The notes below the pieces were generated by a model that was not told the DNA's origin, searched no databases, and worked only from the letters and a program-made list of their open reading frames with translations. A program made the translations under genes and the position numbers. A DNA stretch of 24,105 bases from an uncultured Bariatricus sp. (GTDB lineage: Bacteria; Bacillota; Clostridia; Lachnospirales; Lachnospiraceae): contig CAKRFP010000039.1 of assembly GCA_934320645.1 (NCBI GenBank), positions 1-24,105 on the forward strand, given 5' to 3'. Of the stretch, positions 15,486 to 23,455 are shown piece by piece (the first letter of the stretch is position 1; every line of letters begins with the position of its first letter).

Positions 15486-15566
15486 GGATACTGTCTAGCT
15501 ATAGGTAAAAGAGCAAATACGCTTCAGACAGAAGTGATAAGCAAGGAACATAAGGAGCTTAATAAA

Positions 15567-18134
15567 ATGGGAATTATTGAAAAGATATTTGGAACGCACA
15601 GCGAGCATGAATTGAAGCGAATCTATCCGATCGTGGATCACATTGATGCGCTGGAGCCGGAGATGCAGAAGCTCTCCGATGAGGAACTGAAAGAAAAGAC
15701 AAAGGAATTCAAGGAGAGACTTGCAAAGGGAGAGACACTGGATGATCTTCTTCCGGAAGCGTTTGCGGTTGTAAGAGAAGCAGCAGTCCGTGTACTCGGA
15801 ATGCGCCATTACCGTGTACAGCTGATCGGTGGTATCATCCTGCATCAGGGACGTATCGCAGAGATGAGAACTGGTGAAGGTAAGACCCTGGTATCGACTC
15901 TTCCGGCTTACTTAAATGCGTTAACTGGAGAAGGCGTGCATATTGTAACAGTCAATGACTATCTGGCAAAACGTGATGCCGAGTGGATGGGAAAAGTCCA
16001 TGAATTTCTGGGACTGACTGTCGGAGTTGTCCTGAACCAGATGGATAATGACGAACGTAGAGAACAGTACAATTGTGATATTACTTATGTTACCAACAAT
16101 GAACTTGGTTTTGACTATCTGCGTGATAACATGGTCATCTATAAAGAACAGCTGGTACAGCGTGGAATGAAATATGCGATCATCGATGAGGTCGATTCCG
16201 TTCTTATTGATGAAGCAAGAACACCGCTTATCATTTCCGGACAGAGTGGAAAGTCTACCAAACTTTATGAAGCTTGTGATATTCTGGCAAGACAGCTGGA
16301 AAGAGGTGAGGCAAGCGGGGAATTCTCCAAGATGAATGCGATCATGGGAGAAGAGATCGAAGAGACCGGAGATTTCATTGTCAATGAAAAAGAGAAGAAT
16401 GTCAACCTGACCGAAGACGGTGTGAAGAAGGTTGAGAAGTTCTTCCATATTGAGAACCTTGCTGATCCGGAGAATCTGGAGATCCAGCATAACATCATCC
16501 TTGCACTTCGTGCACATAACCTGATGTTCCGTGATCAGGATTATGTCGTAAAAGATGACGAGGTTTTGATCGTTGATGAATTTACCGGACGTATCATGCC
16601 GGGACGCCGTTATTCTGACGGACTTCATCAGGCGATTGAAGCAAAAGAGCATGTAAAGGTTAAGCGAGAAAGCAAGACTCTGGCAACCATTACATTCCAG
16701 AACTTGTTCAACAAATATGAGAAGAAATCCGGTATGACAGGTACCGCCCTTACCGAGGAACAGGAATTCCGTGATATCTATGGAATGGACGTTATTGAGA
16801 TTCCGACCAATAAGCCGGTACAGAGAGTCGACCTGGAAGATGCCGTTTACAAATCAAAGAAAGAAAAATTCAATGCAGTTATTGATGCAATCTGTGAAGC
16901 ACACGAAAAAGGACAGCCGGTTCTGGTTGGTACAATTACAATTGAGACTTCCGAACTCCTCAGCAAAATGCTCAGCAAGCGTGGTGTGAAACATAACGTA
17001 CTGAATGCCAAATTTCATGAACTGGAAGCAGAGATCGTAGCACAGGCTGGACAGCACGGTGCAGTTACGATTGCAACCAACATGGCAGGTCGTGGTACGG
17101 ATATTAAGCTTGATGAGGAATCAAGAGCAGTTGGCGGATTAAAGATCATCGGTACAGAGCGCCATGAATCCCGCCGTATCGACAATCAGCTGCGTGGACG
17201 TGCCGGACGTCAGGGGGATCCGGGAGAGTCCAGATTCTACATCTCTCTGGAAGATGATCTGATGAGACTGTTCGGTTCCGAGAGACTGATGGATGTATTC
17301 ACAAAGCTTGGTGTAGAAGAAGGCGAACAGATCGAGCATAAGATGCTTTCAAGTGCAATTGAGAAAGCACAGAAGAAGATCGAGAGCAACAACTTTGGTA
17401 TTCGTAAGAACCTGCTGGAATATGACCAGGTAATGAACGAACAGAGAGAGATCATTTACGATGAAAGACGCAGAGTACTTGACGGTGAGAATATGAGAGA
17501 TTCCATCTTCCATATGATCACAGACTTTGTGGAAAATACAGTGGATGCCAACCTTTCAGAGGAACAGGATTTTGAAGAATGGGATCTTGGAGCACTGAAC
17601 CGTGATCTGCTGGATGTGATTCCGACGCTGGCTCCGGTTACAGAAGAAGACGCTAAGGATAAAGAAGTAAAAGAGATCAAGCATCTCTTGAAAGAACGTG
17701 CTGCAAAAGCATACGAAGAAAAAGAAGCGCAGTTCCCGGAAGCGGAACATCTGCGTGAGGTAGAGCGTGTATTCCTTCTGAGAGTGATCGATGCAAAATG
17801 GATGGATCACATCGATGATATGGATCAGCTCCGTCAGGGAATCGGTCTGCAGGCTTATGGACAGAGAGATCCTCTGGTTGAATACAAGATGATCGGATAT
17901 GATATGTTCGGTGAAATGACCCGTGCGATCGAAGTGGATACTGTCAGACTTCTCTTCCATGTTAATGTAGAACAGAAGGTAGAAAGAGAACAGGTTGCAA
18001 AAGTAACCGGTACAAATAAAGATGACAGCGTGGCAAAAGGACCAAAAGTACGTGCCGAGAAGAAGGTTTATCCGAATGATCCATGCCCGTGCGGAAGTGG
18101 CAAGAAATACAAACAGTGCTGCGGAAGAAAATAA
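15567..18134 (+). CDS. secA: Preprotein translocase ATPase SecA
   Basis: An 855-residue motor ATPase that drives secreted proteins through SecYEG at the membrane. Walker A is MRTGEGKT (100-107) and Walker B DEVD (207-210) followed by SVLIDEARTPLIISG; the second RecA-like domain carries TNMAGRGTDI and the QLRGRAGRQGDPG motif VI. The C-terminus ends with the zinc-binding CPCGSGKKYKQCC (840-852), used with SecB or ribosome and lipid contacts. Full length. I chose the ATG at 15567 because AAGGAG lies 9 nt upstream; an in-frame GTG at 15534 would put that site in the coding region. It is first in a likely operon with prfB, an order shared by many Firmicutes. Confidence 0.98.
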   Translation: MGIIEKIFGTHSEHELKRIYPIVDHIDALEPEMQKLSDEELKEKTKEFKERLAKGETLDDLLPEAFAVVREAAVRVLGMRHYRVQLIGGIILHQGRIAEMRTGEGKTLVSTLPAYLNALTGEGVHIVTVNDYLAKRDAEWMGKVHEFLGLTVGVVLNQMDNDERREQYNCDITYVTNNELGFDYLRDNMVIYKEQLVQRGMKYAIIDEVDSVLIDEARTPLIISGQSGKSTKLYEACDILARQLERGEASGEFSKMNAIMGEEIEETGDFIVNEKEKNVNLTEDGVKKVEKFFHIENLADPENLEIQHNIILALRAHNLMFRDQDYVVKDDEVLIVDEFTGRIMPGRRYSDGLHQAIEAKEHVKVKRESKTLATITFQNLFNKYEKKSGMTGTALTEEQEFRDIYGMDVIEIPTNKPVQRVDLEDAVYKSKKEKFNAVIDAICEAHEKGQPVLVGTITIETSELLSKMLSKRGVKHNVLNAKFHELEAEIVAQAGQHGAVTIATNMAGRGTDIKLDEESRAVGGLKIIGTERHESRRIDNQLRGRAGRQGDPGESRFYISLEDDLMRLFGSERLMDVFTKLGVEEGEQIEHKMLSSAIEKAQKKIESNNFGIRKNLLEYDQVMNEQREIIYDERRRVLDGENMRDSIFHMITDFVENTVDANLSEEQDFEEWDLGALNRDLLDVIPTLAPVTEEDAKDKEVKEIKHLLKERAAKAYEEKEAQFPEAEHLREVERVFLLRVIDAKWMDHIDDMDQLRQGIGLQAYGQRDPLVEYKMIGYDMFGEMTRAIEVDTVRLLFHVNVEQKVEREQVAKVTGTNKDDSVAKGPKVRAEKKVYPNDPCPCGSGKKYKQCCGRK

Positions 18135-18183
18135 ATACGACAGTTTGATTTTTGCATAATTTTATGAGATTTGAGGTGATACA

Positions 18184-19294
18184 GTGGTTGAATTAGACGG
18201 ATTTAAGCAGACATTAAATGCGTATGAAGAACCCCTGAAAGAAATGAGGGATTCACTTTGACCTGGCAGGCAAAGAAAAACGGATTGAAGAGCTGGAAAG
18301 AAAGATAGAAGAACCAGGTTTCTGGGATAAGACAGAGCTTTCGCAGAGGATTATGAAAGAACTTCGGAAAATGCAGGACTGTGTTAAGGAAGTTCATTAT
18401 CTGGAAAGCAGCTATGAAGACATTGGAGCACTGATCGAACTTACGGAAGAGGAAGAAGATCGGGAAATGGTAAAAGAAATCCAGCGTGAGATTACAAGAT
18501 TCGAAAAAGAATTTGAAAATCTCAGGATTCGGACACTTCTCTCCGGAGAGTATGATTCCTGCAATGCAATCGTAACCCTGCATGCAGGAGCCGGAGGAAC
18601 GGACAGCTGTGACTGGGCAAATATGCTGTATCGTATGTACACAAGATATGCACAGTCCAAGGGATTTCAGATAACGGTTCTGGACTATCAGGATGGGGAT
18701 ATCACCGGGCTGAAGGGAATCACATTTGAAGTCAGCGGTGAGAATGCATATGGGTATTTCCAGTCGGAGAAGGGAGTGCACCGTCTGGTGCGGATTTCTC
18801 CATTCAATTCGGCGGGAAAGAGGCAGACCTCATTCGCATCCTGTGATGTAATTCCAGATATTGAAGATGACATTGACATTGAACTGAATGATGATGATTT
18901 GCGGATCGATACCTATCGTTCAAGCGGAGCCGGAGGACAGCATATCAACAAGACCTCCTCGGCGGTGCGGATCACACATCTTCCGACGGGGATTGTCGTG
19001 CAGTGCCAGAATGAACGTTCACAGCTTTTCAACAAGGATAAAGCGATGCAGATGCTGAAAGCCAAACTGTATCTTTTGAAAAAGCAGGAGCAGGAGGAGA
19101 AGGTATCCGGTATCCGCGGGGAAGTTCAGGATATCAATTTTGGAAGCCAGATCCGCTCTTACATTTTACATCCTTACAATCTGGTTAAGGATCACCGTAC
19201 AGGAGAAGAGACGGGCAATGTAAGTGCAGTTCTGGATGGAGAACTGGATCCATTTATCAATGCTTATCTGAAACAGAGGAGTAACAATGGATAA
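18184..19294 (+). CDS. prfB: Peptide chain release factor 2, expressed by programmed +1 frameshift
   Basis: RF2 releases the peptide at UGA and UAA stops. A GTG start at 18184, preceded by GAGGTGAT, opens 25 codons ending in CTT and then TGA at 18259-18261. Slipping +1 at CTT-TGA-C reads GAC (18260-18262) and continues to 19294, giving 369 residues. AGGG five bases upstream of CTT acts as the internal Shine-Dalgarno expected to stimulate slippage. The protein keeps SPF (about 205-207, the RF2 stop-recognition tripeptide) and GGQ (about 250-252, peptide release). A caller that ignores the shift would start at 18353 and lose 56 residues. RF2 thus regulates itself: scarce RF2 lets the ribosome pause and shift. 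The last 8 nt overlap pheB. Confidence 0.96.
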
Positions 19295-19727
19295 TACAAA
19301 GTACTATGTGGTAAAGAAAAAAGCGGTGCCGGAGGTTCTTTTAAAAGTTGTAGAAACTAAGCGGCTTCTTGCGACTAAGCGGGGAATGACGATTCAGGAA
19401 GCAACGGAAGAGATCGGTATCAGCAGAAGTTCTTTCTATAAATATAAGGATGATATTTTTCCATTTCATGAGAATGAAAAAGGAAGGACTGTTACGATGG
19501 TCATACAGCTTGATGATACGCCGGGCGTTATGGCAGAGCTTTTAAATGCGGTGGCGAGATATCAGGCCAATATCCTTACCATTCACCAGAGTATTCCGAT
19601 CAATGGAGTGGCAACGCTGACACTGAGCGTGGAAGTGCTGCAGACGACAAAGAATCTGTCGGAAATGGTGGAAGAGATTGAACAGCATTCGGGTGTGCAT
19701 TATTTGAAAATCGTAGGCAGGGAGTAG
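19287..19727 (+). CDS. pheB: ACT-domain protein PheB (UPF0735)
   Basis: A 146-residue protein matching the B. subtilis PheB family. Residues 1-60 form a helical segment with an HTH-like stretch (TIQEATEEIGISRSSFYKY) ending in DDIFPFHE. Residues 66-145 are an ACT domain (TVTMVIQLDDTPGVMAELLNAVARYQANILTIHQ), the fold that binds amino acids as allosteric ligands. The true activity is not known to me; the chorismate-mutase link implied by the name is not supported by sequence. The ATG at 19287 overlaps prfB by 8 nt and follows GAGGAG; hom begins 8 nt after its stop. Its place directly before hom suggests an amino-acid-sensing role in aspartate-family metabolism (inference). Confidence 0.9.
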   Translation: MDNTKYYVVKKKAVPEVLLKVVETKRLLATKRGMTIQEATEEIGISRSSFYKYKDDIFPFHENEKGRTVTMVIQLDDTPGVMAELLNAVARYQANILTIHQSIPINGVATLTLSVEVLQTTKNLSEMVEEIEQHSGVHYLKIVGRE

Positions 19728-19735
19728 ACAAAGAG

Positions 19736-20953
19736 ATGAAGATTGCAGTATTAGGTTATGGTACCGTAGGCTCTGGTGTAGTAGAGGTTCTGGATGTGAA
19801 CCAGAAGCTGATCGCATCGAGGGCAAAAGAAGAAATTGAAGTAAAATATGTTTTGGATCTGAGAGATTTTCCGGGAGATAAAATCCAGGAGAAGATTGTC
19901 CATGATTATGAGATCATTTTAAATGATCCGGAGATTGGAATTGTAGTAGAAGTGATGGGCGGTGTGGAACCGGCGAATACCTTTGTCAGAAAAGCGTTGG
20001 AAGCAGGAAAAAGCGTTGTGACATCCAATAAGGCACTGGTAGCAAAACATGGATCTGCACTTCTTCGGACAGCACGTGAAAAGAATGTGAATTTCCTTTT
20101 CGAGGCGAGTGTGGGAGGTGGAATCCCGATTCTCCGTGCTCTTGGTTCATCTCTGACCGGTGATGAGATCGAAGAGATTGCAGGAATCTTAAATGGAACG
20201 ACCAACTACATGATGACCAAGATGTTCTACGAAGGAGCGGACTATGCGGACGTTCTTCGTGAGGCGCAGAAGAATGGATTTGCAGAGGCAGATCCAACGG
20301 CTGACGTGGAAGGACAGGACGCATGCCGGAAAATTGCAATCCTTGCATCCATCATTTCAGGAAAATATGTAGATTTTGAAGAAATTTATACCGAAGGAAT
20401 TACAAAAATCACAACAGAAGACATGCAGTATGCAAAGGCTCTGGGAATGAATATCAAGCTTCTTGCGGAGTGCAAGCATGTGGATGGAACGCTCTATGCA
20501 GGAGTTGCACCGGTGCTTCTTCACGCAGAGCATCCACTTTACAGTGTGAATGGTGTGTTTAATGCCGTATTTGTAAAAGGAAATATGCTTGGAGATGCCA
20601 TGTTCTATGGAAGCGGAGCTGGAAAGCTTCCGACTGCAAGTGCGGTTGTCGCTGACATTGTGGCAGCGGTACAGAATCAGGGCAGAGATATCATGAATTT
20701 CTGGAGTGAAGAAAAACTTACATTGGAAGACAGAAGCAAGACCAGCAAGAAATTCCTGGTGAGAATCAGCGGAAGTAAAGATGCGTTAAAAGAACGGATC
20801 GGCAGTGATTTTGGTAAAGTCAGATTTGCAGAGGCAGGAGTCGAAGGAGAATTCGGATTTGTCACACCGGTGATGACCGAAGGAGAATACGAAGAAAAAG
20901 CGAAAGCTTATCCAGAAATCCTGCATATGATAAGAGTAGAAGAAGAAGTCTAA
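19736..20953 (+). CDS. hom: Homoserine dehydrogenase
   Basis: A 405-residue NAD(P)H-dependent enzyme reducing aspartate-4-semialdehyde to homoserine, the branch to threonine and methionine, competing with DapA for the same substrate. The Rossmann loop is GYGTVGSG (7-14). Catalytic segments are SNKALVAKHG (97-106, with K104), NGTTNYMMTKM (153-163) and the GFAEADPTADVEGQDACRKI signature (181-200, with D195 and K199). The C-terminal part (about 345-405) is a short ACT-like regulatory domain, as in Bacillus Hom. It starts 8 nt after pheB with a modest GGGAG-type site and lies 26 nt before lysC. Confidence 0.97.
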   Translation: MKIAVLGYGTVGSGVVEVLDVNQKLIASRAKEEIEVKYVLDLRDFPGDKIQEKIVHDYEIILNDPEIGIVVEVMGGVEPANTFVRKALEAGKSVVTSNKALVAKHGSALLRTAREKNVNFLFEASVGGGIPILRALGSSLTGDEIEEIAGILNGTTNYMMTKMFYEGADYADVLREAQKNGFAEADPTADVEGQDACRKIAILASIISGKYVDFEEIYTEGITKITTEDMQYAKALGMNIKLLAECKHVDGTLYAGVAPVLLHAEHPLYSVNGVFNAVFVKGNMLGDAMFYGSGAGKLPTASAVVADIVAAVQNQGRDIMNFWSEEKLTLEDRSKTSKKFLVRISGSKDALKERIGSDFGKVRFAEAGVEGEFGFVTPVMTEGEYEEKAKAYPEILHMIRVEEEV

Positions 20954-20979
20954 AAATGCAGGAACTGTAGGAGGAAATT

Positions 20980-22188
20980 ATGCTGGTAGTTAAGAAATTT
21001 GGTGGCAGTTCGGTTGCAGATAAAGAGAGAATCTTTAATGTGGCAAGACGTTGCGCAGAAGAATATCAGATGGGGAATGATGTGATCGTTGTTCTCTCGG
21101 CAATGGGAGATACAACAGATGAACTGCTTGAAAAAGCGGCCGAGATCAATCCGTACCCGTCAAAGAGAGAACTTGATATGCTCCTTACCACGGGAGAACA
21201 GGTATCCGTAGCACTGATGGCAATGGCACTTCAGTTTTTGAATGTCCCGGCAATCTCGCTGAATGCATTTCAGGTAAAGATGCATTCCACAGCACGGAAC
21301 GGAAATGCCAGATTCAAAAGAGTGGATACAGACCGTATCACCCACGAACTGGAGAACCGCAAGATTGTTATCGTGACCGGATTCCAGGGTGTCAACCATT
21401 ACGGAGATTATACCACACTTGGAAGAGGTGGATCTGACACGACAGCCGTGGCACTTGCGGCTGCAATGCATGCGGACAAATGTGAGATCTATACAGACGT
21501 AGATGGCGTTTACACTGCAGATCCGAGAGTAGTGCCGAATGCGCGCAAGATTGAAGAGATCACATACGATGAGATGCTGGAGCTCGCAACATCAGGGGCA
21601 AAGGTTTTACATAATCGTTCTGTAGAGATGGCGAAAAAATACGGGGTTGAGCTGGTTGTACGTTCCAGCCTGAACACAGAAGAAGGAACCCTGGTCAAGG
21701 AGGTAGCAAAGGTGGAAAAAATGTTAATTACCGGCGTTGCGGCAGATAAAAATACAGCGAGAATTTCAGTCATGGGTGTGGAAGACAGACCTGGTACTGC
21801 ATTTAAGATTTTCAATACACTTGCAAAGCACAATATCAATGTGGATATCATTCTGCAGTCTGTTGGACGTGACGGAACAAAGGATATCACATTTACCGTA
21901 TCACAGGATGATCTCAAGGAAACAATGGAAGTTCTGGAATCCAGAAAAGAAGCTCTTACGATCAAGAGTGTGACATACAATGAAAAAGTAGCAAAGGTAT
22001 CGATCGTTGGAGCCGGAATGCTCAGCAATCCGGGCGTTGCTGCGACTATGTTTGAGTCACTCAGTAATTCCAATATCAATATCAATATGATCTCTACATC
22101 AGAGATCCGTATCACGGTTCTGATCGATGAAAAAGACACAGACCGTGCACTGATCGCAATCCATGACGGATTCGGTCTGGAAGACTAA
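20980..22188 (+). CDS. lysC: Aspartate kinase (LysC type, alpha subunit frame)
   Basis: A 402-residue aspartokinase that phosphorylates aspartate, the first step for lysine, threonine, methionine and diaminopimelate. KFGGSSV (6-12) and TTGEQVS form the kinase signatures, GRGGSDTTA (149-157) binds ATP and aspartate, and the EITYDEMLELATSGAKVLHNRSVE region closes the kinase domain. Two ACT domains follow (about 250-320 and 333-392), giving feedback control by lysine and/or threonine; which effector cannot be read from sequence. GGAGG precedes the ATG at 20980. It is the last gene of the secA operon, before a strong terminator. An internal ribosome site suggests a separately made beta subunit. 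Confidence 0.97.
   Translation: MLVVKKFGGSSVADKERIFNVARRCAEEYQMGNDVIVVLSAMGDTTDELLEKAAEINPYPSKRELDMLLTTGEQVSVALMAMALQFLNVPAISLNAFQVKMHSTARNGNARFKRVDTDRITHELENRKIVIVTGFQGVNHYGDYTTLGRGGSDTTAVALAAAMHADKCEIYTDVDGVYTADPRVVPNARKIEEITYDEMLELATSGAKVLHNRSVEMAKKYGVELVVRSSLNTEEGTLVKEVAKVEKMLITGVAADKNTARISVMGVEDRPGTAFKIFNTLAKHNINVDIILQSVGRDGTKDITFTVSQDDLKETMEVLESRKEALTIKSVTYNEKVAKVSIVGAGMLSNPGVAATMFESLSNSNININMISTSEIRITVLIDEKDTDRALIAIHDGFGLED
21697..22188 (+). other. Internal translation start in lysC (predicted beta subunit)
   Basis: A perfect AAGGAGG (21697-21703) lies inside lysC, 8 nt before an in-frame GTG (21712, codon 245). Another in-frame ATG (21721, codon 248) is preceded by AAAGGTGG. Starting there gives about 155-158 residues holding just the two ACT domains. 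The known B. subtilis LysC beta subunit begins at almost the same point, so an alpha/beta enzyme is likely. Confidence 0.7.
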
Positions 22189-22239
22189 GAAAAAGAACAG
22201 AATCCGTAAATGTACCTGTGGCCGTGCATTTGCCGGATA

Positions 22240-22271
22240 AAAAAGGATTGGGAAATTTCTCAATCCTTTTT
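22240..22271. terminator. Bidirectional terminator between lysC and the CYTH gene
   Basis: 22240-22250 pairs with 22261-22271 (11 bp). The intervening GGAAATTTCT can extend the stem. A- and T-runs flank both sides, so it works in either direction. The 3' end of the minus-strand CYTH gene (stop at 22262-22260 and its last codons) lies within it. The 50 nt between lysC and this hairpin holds nothing else I can name. Confidence 0.9.
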
Positions 22272-22709
22272 CTGACTTAATGTACTGTTATGGTATTTGC
22301 TGGAGAAGGTGACGTCCTCGCCAAACCAGGCTGGTGGTGTAAATGCATTTGCCTCTTTCTCGGAAGCAAATTCAACTTCTGCAAGGAGAAGCGGAGCGAG
22401 ATCACCGTCAAAAACATCCAGCTCGACCGTGAGATGATCGCCATACGGGATGCAGTAGCGTTCTTTGGTGATAATGCGTCCGTCGGCTTTTACGAGCAGA
22501 TGCCGGTAGGCTTCTTCGGTAAGCGGCAGGTTGTATTCTTCGCGAACCATAAGTCCTTTGGACTTGTAGGTTAAAATGTAGTCGTTATCATCGCGGCGGA
22601 CACGGACAACCGGTTCGGTGCAAAGATAAGCCTGTTCAAGTGTGCGGTGAGGATAATCCTCTAGGTGATCCGGAAGCGTATGGATCAGATATTTGCGTTC
22701 GATTTCCAT
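22260..22709 (-). CDS. CYTH-domain protein (triphosphate tunnel metalloenzyme family)
   Basis: A 149-residue single-domain protein of the CYTH/triphosphate tunnel metalloenzyme family. It opens with the signature ExExK (E2-I-E4-R-K6). The tunnel strands show alternating charged residues: VRVRRD (35-40), YILTYKSKG (44-52), VELDVFDGDL (95-104) and LAEVEFASE (109-117). Family members hydrolyse tripolyphosphate or thiamine triphosphate, or cyclise ATP; the small Firmicute members are mostly inorganic triphosphatases, but I cannot tell the substrate here. I chose the ATG at 22709-22707 because AGGAGG sits 8 nt upstream; a 52-residue extension would be non-conserved leader sequence crossing the promoter region. 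It has its own promoter and ends inside the shared terminator. Confidence 0.9.
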   Translation of the reverse strand: MEIERKYLIHTLPDHLEDYPHRTLEQAYLCTEPVVRVRRDDNDYILTYKSKGLMVREEYNLPLTEEAYRHLLVKADGRIITKERYCIPYGDHLTVELDVFDGDLAPLLLAEVEFASEKEANAFTPPAWFGEDVTFSSKYHNSTLSQKKD

Positions 22710-22799
22710 GGGAAAGACCTCCTTTTTTGTTTTTCGGCAGGAACGTCCGGTTAAATAAAAGGGATTACATGCCGTAGATACACTTTTTTTATATTTAAC

Positions 22800-22828
22800 A
22801 GTATAGCGGAGTTTTTTGGGAGAAACAA
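22800..22828 (-). promoter_or_regulatory. Promoter for the CYTH gene
   Basis: On the minus strand TTGTTT (22828-22823), a 17-bp spacer and TATACT (22805-22800). The leader to the ATG would be about 85 nt. Confidence 0.65.
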
Positions 22829-22837
22829 GGCGGAAAG

Positions 22838-22866
22838 TTGCCATTTTTGCGGGCATCTGGTACAAT
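22838..22866 (+). promoter_or_regulatory. Promoter for the DJ-1/PfpI gene
   Basis: TTGCCA (22838-22843), exactly 17 bp, TACAAT (22861-22866). The -35 boxes of this and the divergent CYTH promoter are only 9 bp apart, so the two promoters may compete or share a regulator. Confidence 0.72.
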
Positions 22867-22903
22867 GGGGAACATCAGGAAAAAAGAAAGGATGGACAGG
22901 ATT

Positions 22904-23455
22904 ATGAGTGAAGTATGTGTATTTCTTGCAGATGGATTTGAAGAGATCGAAGGTCTTACGGTGGTGGATCTTTTAAGAAGAGCCGGAATCGAGACGAAGA
23001 CAGTTTCCATTATGGGACGGGAAGAAATCCAGGGCGCACATGGGATCACAGTAAAAGCAGACAGCTTATTTGAAGATACAGATTTTTCAGAGGTGAGGAT
23101 GCTGGTACTTCCGGGAGGCATGCCGGGAACAACTCATTTAAAAGAACACAAAGAGCTTGGTGAACTGATCTTAAAATATAATGAAGAGAAGAAGTATCTG
23201 GCGGCAATCTGCGCAGCACCGACGGTGTTTGGTGGAATGGGACTGCTGAAAGGAAAAAAAGCGATCTGTTATCCGGGAATGGAAGAAGGGCTTACCGGAG
23301 CAGAAGTTACCTGCCAGCCGGTGGTGTCTGACGGACATATTACAACCAGCCGAGGACTTGGAACTGCGATTGAATTTGCACTTGCGCTGATTAGCGAGCT
23401 GCGGGATAAAGAAAGCGCAGATACCATTTCAAAGCAGGTAGTCTATGAACGGTAG
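22904..23455 (+). CDS. DJ-1/PfpI family protein
   Basis: A 183-residue protein of the DJ-1/YajL/ThiJ group with a flavodoxin-like fold. C103 in AAICAAPTVFG is the reactive nucleophile-elbow cysteine; E16 in the GFEEIEG motif corresponds to the acid that activates it in DJ-1. LVLPGGMPGTTHLKEH (68-83) and TTSRGLGTAIEFAL near the end are family hallmarks. Proposed family activities include deglycase/glyoxalase or chaperone and oxidative-stress sensing; which applies here is unknown. I prefer the ATG at 22904 because AAAGGATGG lies at a workable distance and the conserved domain begins immediately. The last 11 nt overlap the next gene. Confidence 0.92.
   Translation: MSEVCVFLADGFEEIEGLTVVDLLRRAGIETKTVSIMGREEIQGAHGITVKADSLFEDTDFSEVRMLVLPGGMPGTTHLKEHKELGELILKYNEEKKYLAAICAAPTVFGGMGLLKGKKAICYPGMEEGLTGAEVTCQPVVSDGHITTSRGLGTAIEFALALISELRDKESADTISKQVVYER

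Noticed and set aside
15921..16652. Long minus-strand open frame opposite secA
   Set aside because: It is antisense to highly conserved SecA motifs, with no start signal or domain.
18135..18260. prfB as a disrupted or pseudogene because of the in-frame TGA
   Set aside because: The TGA sits in the canonical CTT-TGA-C frameshift site, and the product is full length after a +1 shift.
21510..22139. Long minus-strand open frame opposite lysC
   Set aside because: It is antisense to the kinase and ACT domains; its Ser/Ile/Thr-rich composition is typical of a shadow frame.
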